A stretch of DNA of 64,000 nt from a virus: IMG/VR virus record IMGVR_UViG_3300036851_000176, positions 1 to 64,000 of that record. One strand, 5' to 3'. How positions within the stretch are numbered: the stretch's first letter is position 1; each line of letters starts with the position of its first letter. Both the position numbers and the translations under genes were made by a program. Below the pieces are notes generated by a model that had not been told where the DNA came from, did no database searches, and saw nothing but the letters and a program-made list of their open reading frames with translations. Shown here one piece after another: positions 63,178 to 64,000 of this stretch.

Positions 63178-63626
63178 TACGCGAAATCCTCCTCTCCCCA
63201 CATCGACAAGTGGAGTGCGGGATCCGTCGGGTGAACCAGACGCAAGATGAGGATCGCGAACTCGAACCCACCGAGCATACAGGCGACCGAGCGATGGTTT
63301 CCGTCCATGATCGTATTGCCGAGAGCGGGAAGCACAAGAGCGATCTTCTGATTCTCTCCTTCCATCTCTGCGGCGAGATCAAAGACCTCCTTGCGCCAGT
63401 CCTGACCGAACAAACTCATGTCTCCGATCACTTCGTGCAGAGAGATCTTCTGGCCTCCATCGCCCAGGATGCCACCCTTCGTGACGACGATCTTCCAGTC
63501 TCCTAGAGCCTTTCGATCATCAACCACACAATGAGCCACGCGCCATTGTTCCGCTTTTGCGCGGTCCCAGTTGATCCGGGGCATGCACCCCTTGAACAGC
63601 ATTTCGAATTCTTCGATTGAAAGCAT
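63177..63626 (-). CDS. ParB-like protein B (149 aa)
   Basis: NTIMDGNHRSVACMLGGFEF contains the ParB/Srx-type G-N/R-H-R motif, so it is a second ParB-domain protein, shorter than that at 55562. No Shine-Dalgarno is visible; the 63634-63661 hairpin ends seven bases before its ATG. Possible DNA-binding or nucleotide-hydrolysing role in replication. Confidence 0.62.
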   Translation of the reverse strand: MLSIEEFEMLFKGCMPRINWDRAKAEQWRVAHCVVDDRKALGDWKIVVTKGGILGDGGQKISLHEVIGDMSLFGQDWRKEVFDLAAEMEGENQKIALVLPALGNTIMDGNHRSVACMLGGFEFAILILRLVHPTDPALHLSMWGEEDFA

Positions 63627-63633
63627 GAGAAGT

Positions 63634-63661
63634 GGGAGCGGAGTCGTGACACTCCGCTCCC
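63634..63661 (-). terminator. Perfect hairpin between SSB-like and ParB-like genes
   Basis: GGGAGCGGAGT / ACTCCGCTCCC, 11-bp perfect arms with a 6-base loop, and no T-tract. It lies 13 bases after the SSB-like stop and 7 bases before the next ATG, so it is either a terminator or an attenuator that limits expression of downstream replication genes. Confidence 0.5.
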
Positions 63662-63674
63662 TGACGTGCCGGAT

Positions 63675-64000
63675 TTACTCTTCCTTCTTCTTGTTGCGCT
63701 TCAGGAAGGGACTCTCCTCGCCCTCTTCCTCGTCGTCGTCCGGAGCCTCGGCCTTGGACTTCTTTACCTGGCCCCAGTCCTCGACGGACTTCATCGCGAC
63801 GCGCGCGCTCAGGTCCGGCTTCTTCTCGACGAGTTCCTTGTCGTCCTTCGTGAGCGGGGTCTTGACCGCATCACCCTCGTCGTTGGTTGCCGGATTGAGC
63901 GTGTACGTCGTGTCGAAGCCGGTGCCGCGCCGCTTCACGACGAAGTCGCGGGACGTGAGATCCTTGTATGTCAGGTGCGCCTGTTCCAGAGCATCCTGGA
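63675..64000 (-). CDS. Probable single-stranded DNA-binding protein, 3' part
   Basis: The frame is open to the window edge, so the 5' end lies beyond 64000. The visible 108 residues end in a highly acidic, then basic tail (EAPDDDEEEGEESPFLKRNK); acidic tails are typical of phage SSBs. HLTYKDLTSRDFVVKRRGTG, then FDTTYTLNP is beta-rich as in an OB fold. Position at the head of the replication operon supports the assignment. Confidence 0.55.
   Translation of the reverse strand, partial: QDALEQAHLTYKDLTSRDFVVKRRGTGFDTTYTLNPATNDEGDAVKTPLTKDDKELVEKKPDLSARVAMKSVEDWGQVKKSKAEAPDDDEEEGEESPFLKRNKKKEE

Overview
The window looks like part of a large, GC-rich double-stranded DNA phage genome. It carries a terminase, portal, tail-fibre-like proteins, lysis enzymes and a phage replication/recombination set, packed so tightly that most genes overlap by 1-8 bases (ATGA, GTGA, TAATG). 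The host is most likely an actinobacterium. Pointers are the GC content, many starts with a -10-like hexamer only 6-7 bases upstream (leaderless mRNAs), a class E-like sortase with an LPXTG protein, and small membrane families I associate with actinobacteria. No integrase, repressor or tRNA was recognised. The virus was not identified.

Positions 1-18540 (+ strand) hold about 60 small genes, mostly unknown. Recognisable ones are a WGR-domain ATP-dependent DNA ligase, a processive-type membrane glycosyltransferase followed by an LPYTG protein, a cupin-like protein, a secreted HExxH protease, an oligoribonuclease, a dCMP deaminase, a stand-alone response-regulator receiver domain, and a secreted Pro-rich protein next to a sortase. 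Six copies of an 18-bp inverted repeat, ATCCCCCnnnnGGGTGAT, occur only here. Five of them sit exactly 33-34 bases upstream of an ATG that has a weak -10 hexamer 6 bases before it, which suggests a co-regulated set of leaderless promoters.

At 18540 the coding strand flips, and everything to 64000 is on the minus strand (transcribed right to left). Read in that direction: an SSB-like gene, a ParB-like protein, a DnaE-type DNA polymerase III alpha subunit, RecA, a Holliday-junction-resolvase-like protein, a Cas4/RecB-like nuclease and a second ParB-like protein (64000-55560). Next come unknown genes, small and large terminase and portal (55500-47450), then a long array of virion-surface genes: collagen-like G-X-Y proteins, glycine-rich proteins, LamG-like proteins and a thrice-repeated YTVINGT module (47420-35440). 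No capsid, protease or tape-measure gene follows the portal. A glycosyltransferase/FkbM-methyltransferase cluster with homing endonucleases (35430-28280) follows, then two collagen-like membrane proteins, one with a frameshift at a G7 tract. The lysis region (26880-24150) has three wall-degrading enzymes and a duplicated holin-like protein. The last block is an orphan DNA methyltransferase, a GMP-reductase-like enzyme, an HD nucleotidase and a TIM-barrel-like protein (24140-18530).

Minus-strand units often begin with TAnnnT, 6-7 bases, then ATG or GTG, so many appear to be independently transcribed leaderless units. At least five homing-type endonucleases or remnants (HNH, LAGLIDADG, endonuclease VII) are scattered between functional genes.
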